A stretch of DNA of 64,000 nt from Caballeronia turbans (GTDB lineage: Bacteria; Pseudomonadota; Gammaproteobacteria; Burkholderiales; Burkholderiaceae), in the NCBI GenBank assembly GCA_001544655.2, contig FCOD02000001.1, positions 434,001-498,000 of the forward strand, in the 5' to 3' direction. Under the pieces are notes generated by a model. The model had not been told where the DNA came from, did no database searches, and was given only the letters and a program-made list of their open reading frames with translations. Shown piece by piece: positions 1-8,709 of the stretch. The position numbers and the translations under genes are program-made. The stretch's first letter is position 1, and every line of letters begins with the position of its first letter.

Positions 1-263
1 GCCTCGTGCACGACGGCTGCCGCGCGGTGCTGCGCGAGCACTTCACGATCAAGCCCGTGCGCACCGAAGCCGAAGGCAGCCGCGTCACGCTGCAGGAAGG
101 GTTCGATGCGGCCGCGGTGCGTCTGACCGGCAATGTCGTCGGCAAGGCGCCATTCAACGGCCAGGTGAGCCATCGCGGCTGGAAGGTCGAAGACACGCGC
201 CTGCCGAAGCTCGCGCCCTCCCATGATGCAAGCATCGTCGCGCCGGCGGAGGTGGAACTGTGA
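1..263 (+). CDS. DUF2760-type protein, C-terminal part (5' end outside window)
   Basis: Only the last 87 codons are present; the reading frame is open from base 3 and ends at TGA 261-263. The visible tail includes GNVVGKAPFNGQVSHRGW and a final LP-containing strand, which resembles the C-terminus of the DUF2760 family. That family has no known function but is often encoded next to divergent Hsp70 genes. The stop overlaps the GTG start of the next gene by four bases (GTGA), so the two are probably translationally coupled. With most of the protein missing, the family call rests on this tail and on the neighbourhood. Confidence 0.72.
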   Translation, partial: LVHDGCRAVLREHFTIKPVRTEAEGSRVTLQEGFDAAAVRLTGNVVGKAPFNGQVSHRGWKVEDTRLPKLAPSHDASIVAPAEVEL

Positions 264-2158
264 GCGATATCGACAGCAACGAGAATCAGGCGCGCTATTC
301 GATCGGCGTCGATCTCGGCACGACGCATTGCGCGCTCTCCTATGTAGACATGAGCGCGAGCGACGGCGAGAAAACCGCGCAGGGCGTGCTGCCGATCTCG
401 CAACTGACCGCGCCCGGCGCCGCCGAAGAGCGCGATCTGCTGCCCTCTTTCCTCTATCTGCCGCACGAAAACGAGCTCGCGCCCGGCGATCTCACGCTGC
501 CGTGGACGCAGGAGCGCACGTTCATCGTCGGCGAACTGGCGAGGAGCCGCGGCGCGGGCACGCCGATCCGCCTCGTCTCCAGCGCGAAAAGCTGGCTGTG
601 CCATCCGGGCGTCGATCGCCGCGCGGCTATCCTGCCGTCCGATGCACCCGAGGAAGTCGAGCGCGTATCGCCGATGGAAAGCTCGGTGCGCTATCTGACG
701 CACTTGCGCGAGGCGTGGAATCACGCGCATCCGGACGCGCCGTTCGACCGGCAGGACGTCACCGTGACAATTCCCGCGTCCTTCGATCCCGCCGCCCGCG
801 AACTCACCGCCGAAGCCGCCGCGGCCGCCGGCTATTCGCGCATGACGCTGCTCGAAGAGCCGCAAGCCGCGCTCTATAGCTGGATCCAGAAGTCGGCCGG
901 CGGCTGGCGCAAGCAGGTCAAGGTGGGCGATGTGATTCTCGTCGTCGATGTCGGCGGCGGCACGACCGACCTCTCGCTGATCGCAGTCGTCGAGCGCGAA
1001 GGGAATCTCGAACTGCATCGCGTCGCGGTCGGCGAACATATCCTGCTCGGCGGCGACAACATGGACCTCGCGCTCGCGCACACGGTCGCGCGCAAGCTCG
1101 CAGCGCTCGGCACGCAGCCCGATCCGTGGCAGTTGCGCGCCCTCACCTACGCATGCCGCTCGGCGAAGGAAACGCTGCTTTCCGATCCGACGGTCGAAGC
1201 TGTGCCGCTCGTCGTGCCGAGCCGCGGCTCGAAGCTGATCGGCGGATCGCTGCGCACCGAACTCACGCGCGCGGAACTCACGCAGATCCTGCTCGAAGGC
1301 TTTTTCCCGCAAGTCGACGCATCCGCGCGGCCCGTGTCGCGCGCGCGCGTCGGTCTCACGCAACTCGGTCTGCCTTACGCGCAGGACGCCGCCGTCACGC
1401 GCCATCTCGCCGCGTTCCTCGGCCGTCAGGTCAACGCGCTGGCCGAAGTCGAAGGCCTCCGGCATCAGGCACCGCAAGGCGCGACGCTGCTGCATCCGAG
1501 CGTCGTGCTCTTCAACGGCGGCGTGTTCAAGTCGCCGCTGCTCGTCGAGCGCGTGATGACGACGCTCAATGCCTGGCTCGCCGCCGAAAGCGCGCCGCCC
1601 GCGCGTCTGCTCGAAGGCGCGGACCTCGATCTCGCGGTCGCGCGCGGCGCGGCCTATTACGGCTACGTGCGGCGCGGCAAGGGCGTGCGCATCCGTGGCG
1701 GCACGGCGCGCGCGTACTACGTCGCGGTCGAATCGGCGATGCCGGCCGTGCCCGGGCTGGAGCCGCCCGTGCAGGCGCTGTGTGTCGCGCCGTTCGGCAT
1801 GGAGGAAGGCACCGACGCCGAGTTGCCCGCGCAGGAGTTCGGGCTCGTCGTCGGAGAGCCGGTGCATTTCCGCTTTTTCGGCTCGTCGGTCCGCCGGCAG
1901 GATCAGGTCGGCACGCTGCTCGAATACTGGCAACCGGACGAGTTGCAGGAGCTCGAGGAGATCGAGGCGTCGTTGCCGCCCGAAGGCCGCACGCCCGGCG
2001 AAGTCGTGCCGGTCAAGCTGCATGCGCGCGTGACCGAAGCGGGCACGCTCGAACTCGAAGCGATTCCGCGCGGTTCGTCCGAGCGCTGGAAGGTCGAGTT
2101 CGATGTGCGCGGCGGCCTGAGTGGCGACATGCGCGCGGATCAGGGCATGGGCCTGTAA
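260..2158 (+). CDS. Divergent Hsp70 (DnaK-like) ATPase, first copy
   Basis: A 632-residue Hsp70-type ATPase. The actin-fold nucleotide site is visible: a phosphate-1 loop near residues 14-27 (GVDLGTTHCALSY) and a phosphate-2 loop near 228-240 (VVDVGGGTTDLSL). A second glycine-rich segment (FNGGVFKSP) lies near residue 418, and the nucleotide-binding part ends with a DLAVARGAAYYG adenosine-type motif. The C-terminal part, from about residue 470, is not the normal DnaK peptide-binding domain and lid, so client type cannot be inferred. The GTG start at 260 overlaps the upstream DUF2760 stop. The next Hsp70 begins directly after the TAA. No DnaJ or GrpE gene is adjacent. This looks like a specialised chaperone system rather than the housekeeping DnaK. 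Confidence 0.88.
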   Translation: MSDIDSNENQARYSIGVDLGTTHCALSYVDMSASDGEKTAQGVLPISQLTAPGAAEERDLLPSFLYLPHENELAPGDLTLPWTQERTFIVGELARSRGAGTPIRLVSSAKSWLCHPGVDRRAAILPSDAPEEVERVSPMESSVRYLTHLREAWNHAHPDAPFDRQDVTVTIPASFDPAARELTAEAAAAAGYSRMTLLEEPQAALYSWIQKSAGGWRKQVKVGDVILVVDVGGGTTDLSLIAVVEREGNLELHRVAVGEHILLGGDNMDLALAHTVARKLAALGTQPDPWQLRALTYACRSAKETLLSDPTVEAVPLVVPSRGSKLIGGSLRTELTRAELTQILLEGFFPQVDASARPVSRARVGLTQLGLPYAQDAAVTRHLAAFLGRQVNALAEVEGLRHQAPQGATLLHPSVVLFNGGVFKSPLLVERVMTTLNAWLAAESAPPARLLEGADLDLAVARGAAYYGYVRRGKGVRIRGGTARAYYVAVESAMPAVPGLEPPVQALCVAPFGMEEGTDAELPAQEFGLVVGEPVHFRFFGSSVRRQDQVGTLLEYWQPDELQELEEIEASLPPEGRTPGEVVPVKLHARVTEAGTLELEAIPRGSSERWKVEFDVRGGLSGDMRADQGMGL

Positions 2159-4945
2159 GTGTCCCCGCGCAAGAAAAAGGCCTCGGGCGCGCGGTACAGC
2201 GTCGGCATCGATCTGGGCACGAGCAATACCGTCGTCGCCTATGCGCCGGCCGGATCGAACGATATCCGCGTGTTCGAGATCGAGCAGCTCGTCGGTCCCG
2301 GCGAAGTGGCCGCGCAACCGCTTCTGCCGTCATTGCGCTATCACTATGCGCCGGGCGAGCTCAAGTCCGAGGATCTGCAACTGCCGTGGGGCGAGATGGA
2401 AGCGCCCGCCGTGATCGGCAGATTCGCGAGGACGCTCGGCGCGCAGGTGCCCGGACGGCTCGTGTCGAGCGCGAAGAGCTGGTTGTCCCACGCAGCGGTC
2501 GACCGCCTCGCGCCGATTCTCCCGTGGGGCGCGGGCGACGACGTCGAAAAAATCTCGCCCGTCATTGCAAGCGCGAGCTATCTGGCGCACGTGCATGCGG
2601 CGTGGAACGAGCGCTTTCCGGATGCGCCGCTCGACGCGCAAGACGTCGTGCTGACGGTGCCCGCCTCGTTCGATGAAGGCGCGCGCGCCCTCACGCTCGA
2701 AGCGGCGCGCATGGCGGGATTGGAGACGCTGCGGCTGCTGGAAGAGCCGCAGGCGGCGTTCTACGACTGGCTGTTTCATCATCGCGAGACGCTCGCCGGC
2801 GAACTCGCCGCCACGCGGCTCGTGATGATCGTGGATGTCGGCGGCGGCACGACCGACCTCACGCTCATTCAGGTCGCGATGGAAAACGGCGAGCCGGTGC
2901 TCACGCGCATCGGCGTGGGCAACCATCTGATGCTCGGCGGCGACAACATGGATCTCGCCCTCGCGCATCTCGCCGAGCGGCGTCTCGCGGGCAGCGACGC
3001 GCGCCTGTCCGCCGCGCGTCTCTCGCAACTCGTCGAACGCTGCCGCGCCGCGAAGGAGCAGTTGCTCGGCGACGAAGCGCCTGATTCCGCGTCGATCACG
3101 CTGCTCGGCGCGGGAGCGAAACTCATCGGCGGCGCGCGTTCGACGGATATCACGCGCGACGAGATCGAGCAGATCATCGTCGAAGGCTTTTTTCCGAAGG
3201 TGTCCGTGGACGATCGTCCCGGCCGCTCACGCGGCGGCATCGTCGAGTTCGGGTTGCCGTATGCGAGCGATCCGGCCATCACGCGGCATATCGCGGCCTT
3301 TCTCGGCCAGCACGCGGGCGAGGCGCGCAAGGCGCTCGGCGTCCCCGCCGAAACGCTCGCCGTTCCCGATACCTTGCTGCTGAACGGAGGCGTGTTTCGG
3401 GCCGGTCCGCTCGCGCGCCGCATCGCCGATACGCTTTCCGGCTGGCGCGGCGAACCGGTCAACGTGCTCGCGAACCACGATCCCGATGTCGCGGTCGCGC
3501 GTGGCGCGGTCGCTTATGCGCTCGCGCGCGGGGGTCATGCGCCGAAGATCGGCGGCGGCTCGGCGCGCAGTTTCTTCCTGCTGCTCGAAGACGACGCCAA
3601 CGCGATGCGCGGCGTCTGCGTCCTGCCGCGCGGCACGGAAGAAGGCCAGCCGATCCATCTCGCCGGCCGGACCTTCGCGCTCACGCTCGGCGCGCCGGTG
3701 CGCTTTCACCTGGCGTCGTCGGTGGCGGAGACGGCGTACACGGCGGGTGAACTCGCGGACCTCGCGGCCGCATCGGGCGATTTCGTGCGCCTGCCGCCGA
3801 TCGCGACGGTCGTCGACCCGCGCGCCGCGAACGACGGCCGGGCGCGCGAAACGCCGGTCCAGCTGACGACATCGCTCACGGAAGTCGGCACGCTGGAGAT
3901 GCACTGCACCGCCGTCGACGATCCCGCGAAACGCTGGCTGCTCGAATTTCAGCTGCGCCGCGAAGCGCCGCAGACCGATGACGCCGCGAGCGAACCCCAT
4001 CCGGCGCTGCCGAAGGCCATCGAGCTGATCGACCGCACGTTCGGCGCGAAGTCGCACGACGTCGGCCCGAAGGAAGTCAAGCGCCTGCGCGCGCAACTCG
4101 AACAGACGCTCGGCGCGCGCGACACCTGGGACATCGCGCTCCTGCGCGAGCTCTTCGGCGCTTTGTTCGAGCGCGCGAAGAAGCGCCGCCGCAGCGCCGA
4201 TCACGAGCGCCTGTGGCTCAATCTCACGGGCTACTGCATGCGTCCGGGCTTCGGGCACCCGCTCGACGAGTGGCGCGTCGAGCAACTGTGGACGCTCTTC
4301 GATCAGGGCATCCAGTACAGCAACGAAAGCCAGATCTGGTCCGAATGGTGGACGCTCTGGCGCCGCACCGCCGGCGGACTTCCCGAAGCGGCGCAGTTGA
4401 GGCTTCTGGACGACATGGCCTTCGTGCTTCAGCCGCCCGGCACGAGCCGTTATCGCAAGGCTGCGGGTGCGGCGCGCGCGGGCTACGAAGACATGGTGCG
4501 GCTCGCGGCATCGCTCGAACGCGTGCCCGTCGAGCGCAAGATCGAGGTCGGCGAGTGGCTGCTCACGCGCCTGAAAAAGCCTTCGGAGAACGTGCAGAGC
4601 TGGTGGGCGGTCGGCCGCATCGGTGCGCGCGCGCCCTTCTATGGCAGCGCGCACGGCGTCGTGCCGCCGGATGTCGCCGTCGCCTGGCTCGACGCCATCC
4701 TCGCGCTCGACTGGAAGAAGATCGACCCCGCCGCGTTCGCCGCCGTGCAGATCGCCCGCATGACCGGCGACCGCTCGCGCGACCTGCCAGACGAAGCGCG
4801 CGCGGCCGTCGTGCAACGCCTCGAAGCGATGGGCGCGGCGCAGGCGTGGGTCTCGATGGTCCGCGAGACCGTCGAACTCGATCGCGCGGACGAAGGGCGC
4901 GTCTTCGGCGAAACGTTGCCCGCGGGGTTGAAGCTCATCCGTTGA
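2159..4945 (+). CDS. Divergent Hsp70 ATPase with long C-terminal extension (DUF3731-like)
   Basis: A 928-residue paralogue of the preceding gene. It starts at GTG 2159, immediately after the upstream TAA, so it is very likely coupled. Residues 1-600 repeat the Hsp70 plan: phosphate-1 loop near 18-30 (GIDLGTSNTVVAY), phosphate-2 loop near 225-237 (IVDVGGGTTDLTL), LLLNGGVFRAG near 407 and DVAVARGAVAYAL near 443. The last 320 residues or so are an extra, mostly alpha-helical, Trp-rich domain with segments such as FGHPLDEWRVEQLW and QIWSEWWTLWRR. This matches the DUF3731 type of extension found on such proteins. Two Hsp70s side by side suggest a hetero-complex, with DUF2760 as a third partner; that is inference. 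The stop is at 4943-4945. Confidence 0.88.
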   Translation: MSPRKKKASGARYSVGIDLGTSNTVVAYAPAGSNDIRVFEIEQLVGPGEVAAQPLLPSLRYHYAPGELKSEDLQLPWGEMEAPAVIGRFARTLGAQVPGRLVSSAKSWLSHAAVDRLAPILPWGAGDDVEKISPVIASASYLAHVHAAWNERFPDAPLDAQDVVLTVPASFDEGARALTLEAARMAGLETLRLLEEPQAAFYDWLFHHRETLAGELAATRLVMIVDVGGGTTDLTLIQVAMENGEPVLTRIGVGNHLMLGGDNMDLALAHLAERRLAGSDARLSAARLSQLVERCRAAKEQLLGDEAPDSASITLLGAGAKLIGGARSTDITRDEIEQIIVEGFFPKVSVDDRPGRSRGGIVEFGLPYASDPAITRHIAAFLGQHAGEARKALGVPAETLAVPDTLLLNGGVFRAGPLARRIADTLSGWRGEPVNVLANHDPDVAVARGAVAYALARGGHAPKIGGGSARSFFLLLEDDANAMRGVCVLPRGTEEGQPIHLAGRTFALTLGAPVRFHLASSVAETAYTAGELADLAAASGDFVRLPPIATVVDPRAANDGRARETPVQLTTSLTEVGTLEMHCTAVDDPAKRWLLEFQLRREAPQTDDAASEPHPALPKAIELIDRTFGAKSHDVGPKEVKRLRAQLEQTLGARDTWDIALLRELFGALFERAKKRRRSADHERLWLNLTGYCMRPGFGHPLDEWRVEQLWTLFDQGIQYSNESQIWSEWWTLWRRTAGGLPEAAQLRLLDDMAFVLQPPGTSRYRKAAGAARAGYEDMVRLAASLERVPVERKIEVGEWLLTRLKKPSENVQSWWAVGRIGARAPFYGSAHGVVPPDVAVAWLDAILALDWKKIDPAAFAAVQIARMTGDRSRDLPDEARAAVVQRLEAMGAAQAWVSMVRETVELDRADEGRVFGETLPAGLKLIR

Positions 4946-5033
4946 GCACGGGACGCGCCGCGCATCGCATCGAAATGCTTCGTCCTCAGAAGCTTTTTTT
5001 GGCCGGTACGTCACGCGCAAGCCCCGCCGGGTC

Positions 5034-5062
5034 TTGAATACCGGCTGACCGCATCCTATGGT
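5034..5062 (+). promoter_or_regulatory. Candidate sigma70 promoter for the small basic protein gene
   Basis: TTGAAT (5034-5039) and TATGGT (5057-5062) are separated by 17 bp and each matches the consensus at 4 of 6 positions. Transcription would begin about 35 bases before the ATG at 5104. Confidence 0.4.
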
Positions 5063-5103
5063 TATCAATGTGTCGATATGGACACACACTGAAGGAGGTC
5101 AGC

Positions 5104-5262
5104 ATGCCATCCCCACGCAAGGCTCAAGCGAGCCAACCCGCTGAAACTGAAATGTCGAGCCGCAAGAAAACGGCCGGCAGCAAGGCATCGCCCGCGAAGG
5201 CCGCAGGCACGAAGGAAATGCAGGTCACGAAGCGCACGACCAAGGCCAAGCCAAAAAGCTGA
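5104..5262 (+). CDS. Small Lys/Ala-rich basic protein
   Basis: A 52-residue protein with no hydrophobic segment. It is rich in Lys, Ala, Ser and Thr and ends in a run of KRTTKAKPKS type, reminiscent of histone H1-like or other disordered nucleic-acid-binding tails. I chose ATG 5104 because a full AAGGAGG lies at 5092-5098; a longer reading from 5068 would place that Shine-Dalgarno inside the gene. It stands alone between the Hsp70 cassette and the histidine kinase with its own candidate promoter. Function unknown; nucleic-acid binding is only suggested by composition. Confidence 0.6.
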   Translation: MPSPRKAQASQPAETEMSSRKKTAGSKASPAKAAGTKEMQVTKRTTKAKPKS

Positions 5263-5522
5263 GCGGCTATCCGAAGTCCCGCCCTCGTCATCGTGCGGGG
5301 GGCATTTGATGTGGCTGTCCTTCGAATCGGCGGGCGAGAATCGGACGCTCGCCGATCGGCTCTCGAGACCGACGCTGCCCATCTCTCCTCCTCCTCCCCC
5401 TTCGCCAGAACACGCCTCAAAAAGACGCAATATTTTCCGGCTTTATCGGCTGATTGCTAAAAAAAGGCGTATTTGTATGACCGCATTGGCCTAAAGTAGA
5501 TATCCCGATTCCGTGAGCGAGC

Positions 5523-7538
5523 ATGAAGATGGCCGTCCCCCAACGCGCCGCCGGCGTGCGCAATCCAGGAATTCTTCTCGCGGCAGCCCGTGAGGCCGGC
5601 GCGAGCCTGGTACGCAATCTTTCGATTCCGGCGCCGTTTACCGACCCCGTGCTGGAGGCGCAGTTTCTGGAAGACCACAGCCAGCGCTTCTGCGCGTTCC
5701 GGCGTGCGTCGACCCTGCTCGCGCTCGCCATCTGGACATGCTTTCTCTGGTGGGACTTCAGCTTCGCCCGCGGCAACCAGGCGCTCGATTCGCGCCTCGC
5801 CGATATCCTCGCGCTGCGCTTCGCGGGCATCGCGCTGCTGTTCTTCGTCGGCGTGCTGGTGCTGCGGCCGTCGTTCCGCTCGCACGCGAGCTCGCAGCGC
5901 ATCATTCTCACGGGCATCTACGGCCTGCTGTGCCTGATCCTCGCGATGGTGGCGATCACGCCCGCGCCCTACAACTACACGCAGCACTTCATCGGGCTGT
6001 GTCTCGCGCTGTTCTTCCAGTTCAGCTTTTTCTATCTGCGCTCACGCGTCGCGCTGACGGCCGGCATCATCACGCTCGCGTCGATCGTCGTCCTGCAGAT
6101 CACCATTCATCTGCTCAACCCCGAGGATTTCTTCGCCGGGCTGTTCTATATGTTCAACGTCGTGGTCGTGGGGCATGGCGTCTGCACGCACGCCGAACGC
6201 GTGTCGCGCGAGCGTTACAGCTCGGAGCGCGCGCTCGCGTCGCTCAATGACGAATTGCGCACGGCCAACGTGTCGCTCGGGCGCAAGAACCGCGAGCTCG
6301 AAGTCTCGAAGAAGGATCAGGAGAACAAGACCAACGCGCTGCTCGCGCTGCGCGAGCAGCAGATGATCGCCGCGCAGACGGCGAGCCGCGAAAAGTCCAA
6401 CTTCCTCGCCGCCGCGACGCACGACCTGCGTCAGCCGATGCACGCGCTCAATCTGTTTCTGCAAGCGGCCGCCGAAGCCATCCGCAATGGGGAATTCGAT
6501 CAGGCCGAGCGGCTCATCAACGAATGCGGGCGCTCGTCCGTGATCCTCGCGCGGCTCCTGAACGCGGTGCTCGATCTGTCGCGGCTGGAATCGGGCCGCG
6601 TCGTGCCGCGCTATCACGTGTTCGACGTGCGGCAGACGGTCGAGGAGGCCGCCGAGCAGTTGCGCCCGTTCGCGATGAGCCGGGGCGTCGAACTGAGGTT
6701 GCGGCTGCCGAAGGAAGACGTGGTCTGCGTGCGCAGCGACGCGCACTGGCTCGGGCGCGCGGTCGCGAATCTCGTGTCGAACGGCATCAAGTATGCGGAC
6801 CAGAACAAATCGTCGAAGCCGACGGTGATCGTCGGCGTGGTGCGCTCCGCGACGCGCGCGCGCATCGACGTGCTGGATAACGGCATCGGCATTCCGGCGG
6901 ATTATTTCGACGCGATCTTCCAGCCGTTCTTCCAGGTCGATAATCCCGAACAGGACCGCGACAAGGGGCTGGGCCTCGGGCTGTCGATCGTCAATGCGGT
7001 GATGTCGATGCTCGACCAGCATCGTATCGAACTGAAGTCCACCGAAGGGCGCGGCTCGCGCTTTTCCCTCGAAATGCCGCTGTGCGGGCCGTCGCCCGAC
7101 AAGCCATCGGCGCGCGCGCCGGCGCGCTCCGAAGCGGACGAAACGGCGCAGCTCAACGGCCGCTACGTGTTGCTGGTCGAAGACGATGGTCTCGTGCGCG
7201 CCTCCACCGAAGCGCTTCTGTCGCAATGGGGCGTGCTTTACGACTCCGCCGGGAGCTTCGAGGAGTTCGAGTCGATACTCGGCGACGTCGAGCGGTTCCC
7301 CGATCTCATCATCACCGACTTCCGGCTGCGCGATGCCAAGACCGCCCGCGAAGTGGCGATGCTCGGGGCGGCGCGGCTCGGGCGGCCGTGTCCGTGTCTT
7401 GTCGTGACCGGTGAACCGGCGGCGAGTATCGTGCCGCTTGCCTGTGAGCAGGATGTGCTTTCGAAGCCGGTCAGTCCGGCGGAATTGCGGCGCGGGATGC
7501 TCGCGTTGATCGGTGGCGTTTGCAACGAGACGGCATGA
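5523..7538 (+). CDS. Membrane hybrid sensor histidine kinase with C-terminal receiver
   Basis: 671 residues. The N-terminal half has about six hydrophobic segments between residues 60 and 215 that form the membrane sensor. A coiled-coil-like stretch follows (near 240-285, rich in Glu, Lys, Arg). The dimerisation/phosphoacceptor domain has His300 in FLAAATHDLRQPMH. The ATPase domain has an N-box near Asn416/Asn420 and a G-box GLGLGLSIVNAV near 485. The receiver domain starts near 545 (LLVEDDGLVRAS) with phosphoacceptor Asp599 (IITDFRL) and a Lys in LSKPVSP. No cognate response regulator with an output domain is adjacent, so it is an orphan hybrid kinase that probably passes phosphate through a phosphotransfer protein elsewhere. 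A start at 5529 is also possible. The ligand cannot be read from the sequence. Confidence 0.93.
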   Translation: MKMAVPQRAAGVRNPGILLAAAREAGASLVRNLSIPAPFTDPVLEAQFLEDHSQRFCAFRRASTLLALAIWTCFLWWDFSFARGNQALDSRLADILALRFAGIALLFFVGVLVLRPSFRSHASSQRIILTGIYGLLCLILAMVAITPAPYNYTQHFIGLCLALFFQFSFFYLRSRVALTAGIITLASIVVLQITIHLLNPEDFFAGLFYMFNVVVVGHGVCTHAERVSRERYSSERALASLNDELRTANVSLGRKNRELEVSKKDQENKTNALLALREQQMIAAQTASREKSNFLAAATHDLRQPMHALNLFLQAAAEAIRNGEFDQAERLINECGRSSVILARLLNAVLDLSRLESGRVVPRYHVFDVRQTVEEAAEQLRPFAMSRGVELRLRLPKEDVVCVRSDAHWLGRAVANLVSNGIKYADQNKSSKPTVIVGVVRSATRARIDVLDNGIGIPADYFDAIFQPFFQVDNPEQDRDKGLGLGLSIVNAVMSMLDQHRIELKSTEGRGSRFSLEMPLCGPSPDKPSARAPARSEADETAQLNGRYVLLVEDDGLVRASTEALLSQWGVLYDSAGSFEEFESILGDVERFPDLIITDFRLRDAKTAREVAMLGAARLGRPCPCLVVTGEPAASIVPLACEQDVLSKPVSPAELRRGMLALIGGVCNETA

Positions 7539-7560
7539 CGAGGTACAGAATGCTCGTGCC

Positions 7561-7989
7561 GGTTGATTAGCATTGCCCCGTGCGGGGGCGGCAGTCGCTC
7601 CGTGCTACAAGGACACAGGTTCAGCACGAAACAGCTCCGGCACAGCGCTACGCGTTGCCGTCGGGTCCGCAAGGGAAACCAGCGAATGACCCATGCGGTG
7701 AGATGAAAGCAAGGACGTACGGGCGGACCCGATCGACCCAACGGCCGCGAAGCGGGCCGGAGCCATTTGGTGCTGAGCCAGTGAGTGAAGCGGTGCGAGG
7801 CGACAGACCGTGCGCGATCCACGCCCGATGGGGCCTATGAGGGCACTCGCTACTGAGCCCACGATGGGCTGGCAAGCATGGCCAAACTGCGTGTGACCGC
7901 GGGCCTAGCAAGCTGCTTTCTTTGGTTACTTTCTTTGCAGCAGCAAAGAAAGTGACTGCCGCCCCGCACAGGGGCAGTGCTAATAAACC
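7561..7989. repeat. Non-coding element with 35-bp imperfect terminal inverted repeats
   Basis: This fills the gap between the histidine kinase and the esterase. The left end (7561-7595) and the reverse complement of the right end (7955-7989) match over 35 bp with only a few differences, including GGTT.ATTAGCA and GCGGCAGT blocks. Inside the right end is a perfect hairpin at 7928-7953: ACTTTCTTTGC, loop AGCA, and GCAAAGAAAGT. The interior has no convincing gene; the open frames here lack ribosome sites. Sequences of this look recur between genes in Paraburkholderia-type genomes. It could be a non-mobile remnant of a MITE-like element or a bidirectional transcription barrier. Only one copy is in this window. 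Confidence 0.65.
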
Positions 7990-8016
7990 AATACGAAAAC
8001 GGGATCCGGCGAAAGC

Positions 8017-8691
8017 CTAAACCGCCAACCGCGCCCCAAACCACCCCCGCAGCGCCTCAACCTCCTCCATGCAAACAGAATGCGGCATCGGATAAGCATG
8101 CCATTCAACATCGCAACCCTGCGCGCGCGCAAATTCGCACGCCTGCTCGCCGAGGCTCACATTGAGCACATCGTCGAAACTGCCGTGCGCGGCGAAAATG
8201 GAAATCGAGCGATTCGCCTCGGAGAGCGATTCATCGATCAGCCCTTCCGACGCAATGTAGCCCGACAGCACGATCAGCCCCGCGAGCTTCTCCGGGTGTG
8301 TCAGGCCCGCGTGATAAGTCATCGCGCCGCCCTGCGAGAAGCCCGCGATGAAAATGCGCTCGCTCGGAATGCCCCGCGCGTTCTGCTCTTCGATGAGCGC
8401 CCGCACGCGCGCCACCGATTGCACGATGCCCGCCTCGTCCACGCGCCGGTTGATGCCCTCGAACGAGAGGATGTCATACCACGCGCGCATCACGTAGCCG
8501 TTGTTGGCGGTGACGGCGATCTCCGGCGCGTTCGGAAACACGAAGCGGACAGCGGGCGCATCGGCCAGACGCAGTTCGGGCACGAGCGGCACGAAATCAT
8601 TGGCGTCGGCGCCGAGGCCGTGCATCAGGATGACGGCGAATGCGGGATTCGGCGCGGTTTCGATCTCGATGGTCGAAGGTTGATCGGTCAT
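8017..8691 (-). CDS. Carboxylesterase/phospholipase-type alpha/beta hydrolase
   Basis: A 224-residue cytosolic serine hydrolase of the carboxylesterase-2/lysophospholipase (EstB-like) family. The oxyanion strand is VILMHGLGADANDF near residues 20-33. The nucleophile is Ser119 in AGFSQGG. The acid is probably Asp173 or Asp174 in HGSFDDVLN, and the base is His204 in PMPHSVC. Family members hydrolyse short-chain esters and have broad specificity. Full length, no signal peptide. The MAPEG gene lies just upstream on the same strand with an 18-bp gap, so the two may be co-transcribed. The stop abuts the terminal-repeat element. Confidence 0.92.
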   Translation of the reverse strand: MTDQPSTIEIETAPNPAFAVILMHGLGADANDFVPLVPELRLADAPAVRFVFPNAPEIAVTANNGYVMRAWYDILSFEGINRRVDEAGIVQSVARVRALIEEQNARGIPSERIFIAGFSQGGAMTYHAGLTHPEKLAGLIVLSGYIASEGLIDESLSEANRSISIFAAHGSFDDVLNVSLGEQACEFARAQGCDVEWHAYPMPHSVCMEEVEALRGWFGARLAV

Positions 8692-8709
8692 TGCCCTTCA
8701 CTCCTCTCG

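Noticed and set aside
7580-8165. Several 60-90-codon open frames on both strands inside the 7561-7989 element and into the esterase 3' end
   Set aside because: No ribosome sites, Arg/Ser/Pro-biased composition, and they overlap the terminal-repeat hairpin or the esterase gene.
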